Origin: Clostridia bacterium
GTDB lineage: Bacteria > Bacillota_A > Clostridia > Oscillospirales > CAG-272
Length of the DNA stretch: 6,144 nt
Assembly: GCA_017462145.1 (NCBI GenBank)
Contig: JAFTRT010000077.1
Span: forward strand, 1-6,144
Direction: 5' to 3'
The first letter of the stretch is position 1, and each line of letters starts with the position of its first letter. Below the pieces are notes generated by a model. The model was not told the DNA's origin and did no database searches. It worked only from the letters and a program-made list of their open reading frames with translations. Shown piece by piece: positions 5,884-6,144 of this stretch. A program made the position numbers and the translations under genes.

Positions 5884-6144
5884 ATGAAATGGAAACGGAA
5901 AAAGGGCTTGGTCGGACTTTGCCGACTGATGTTGCTACTGTGGTTGCTTGGGGCGGTGCTGTGCGGTTGCGGTATGGGACAGGGATCTGTCCCCGATCTG
6001 TGCGGACGAGATTTTACGGCAGACGTAACGTGGCAGAGGGAGGGCATTTCTCTGCGTGCGAGGATCTCTGTGGATGCCGGGGAGGATTTGCGGATGGAGG
6101 CGGTCTTTTCCGAGCCGAAGACGATGGAGGGATTGCGGGTCGTC
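5884..6144 (+). CDS. Lipoprotein, N-terminal part (truncated by window edge)
   Basis: An open frame starts at ATG 5884 and stays open for 87 codons to the end of the window, so only the N-terminus is seen. The start is typical of a secreted lipoprotein: a basic segment MKWKRKKG, a hydrophobic stretch of about 16 residues (LMLLLWLLGAVL), then a lipobox-like LCGC with C29 as the likely lipidated cysteine. It should be exported and anchored to the outer face of the cytoplasmic membrane. The mature part begins with CGRDFTADVTWQREGISLRA, a beta-strand-like pattern seen in many clostridial lipoproteins of unknown function; a LolA-like fold is possible but unproven. Purine-rich ribosome sites (GGGGAG, GAGGGG) precede the ATG. 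No convincing promoter was found in the 197-bp gap shared with the divergent regulator. It has no obvious link to the sugar-acid genes. Confidence 0.75.
   Translation, partial: MKWKRKKGLVGLCRLMLLLWLLGAVLCGCGMGQGSVPDLCGRDFTADVTWQREGISLRARISVDAGEDLRMEAVFSEPKTMEGLRVV

Noticed and set aside
5541..6047. Minus-strand frame of 168 codons across the regulator start and lipoprotein start
   Set aside because: It overlaps the regulator's promoter and the lipoprotein's signal peptide on the other strand. Its sequence is low-complexity and arginine/serine/proline-rich, without family features.

Overview
The window looks like chromosomal DNA from a Gram-positive anaerobe of the class Clostridia, probably an Oscillospirales-type gut bacterium. 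This is inferred from strong purine-rich ribosome binding sites, vegetative promoters with a TRTGn extension before the -10 box, a classic intrinsic terminator, mid-50s GC by eye, and the protein families. No mobile element, CRISPR array, rRNA or tRNA was seen.

Five genes lie head to tail on the minus strand, and a sixth starts on the plus strand at the right edge. In transcription order on the minus strand: an AraC-family regulator (5686-4856), an acetolactate-synthase-like thiamine-diphosphate (ThDP) enzyme (4695-2878), a KDPG aldolase (eda, 2762-2142), a 2-keto-3-deoxygluconate kinase (kdgK, 2116-1097) ending in a strong terminator (1069-1035), and an EamA/DMT-family membrane transporter (961-26) with its own promoter. 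Divergent from the regulator, a lipoprotein gene starts at 5884 and runs off the window.

The kinase and aldolase form the lower half of a sugar-acid (uronate/pectin or gluconate) route: KDG to KDPG, then pyruvate plus glyceraldehyde-3-phosphate. The enzymes that would make KDG are not in the window. The ThDP enzyme resembles pyruvate-using carboligases and the acetolactate-synthase homologues found in surface-polysaccharide clusters; its substrate cannot be read from the sequence. Its position between an AraC sensor and a pyruvate-producing aldolase is the least ordinary feature here.

Each minus-strand transcription unit has a recognisable promoter: regulator, ThDP enzyme, eda-kdgK, and transporter. 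All four have 17-bp spacers and TGn extensions. Two smaller points deserve attention: a possible 29-codon leader reading frame whose stop overlaps the ThDP gene's ATG, and a 10-bp direct repeat placed at and upstream of the eda promoter. Intergenic stretches are all under 200 bp.
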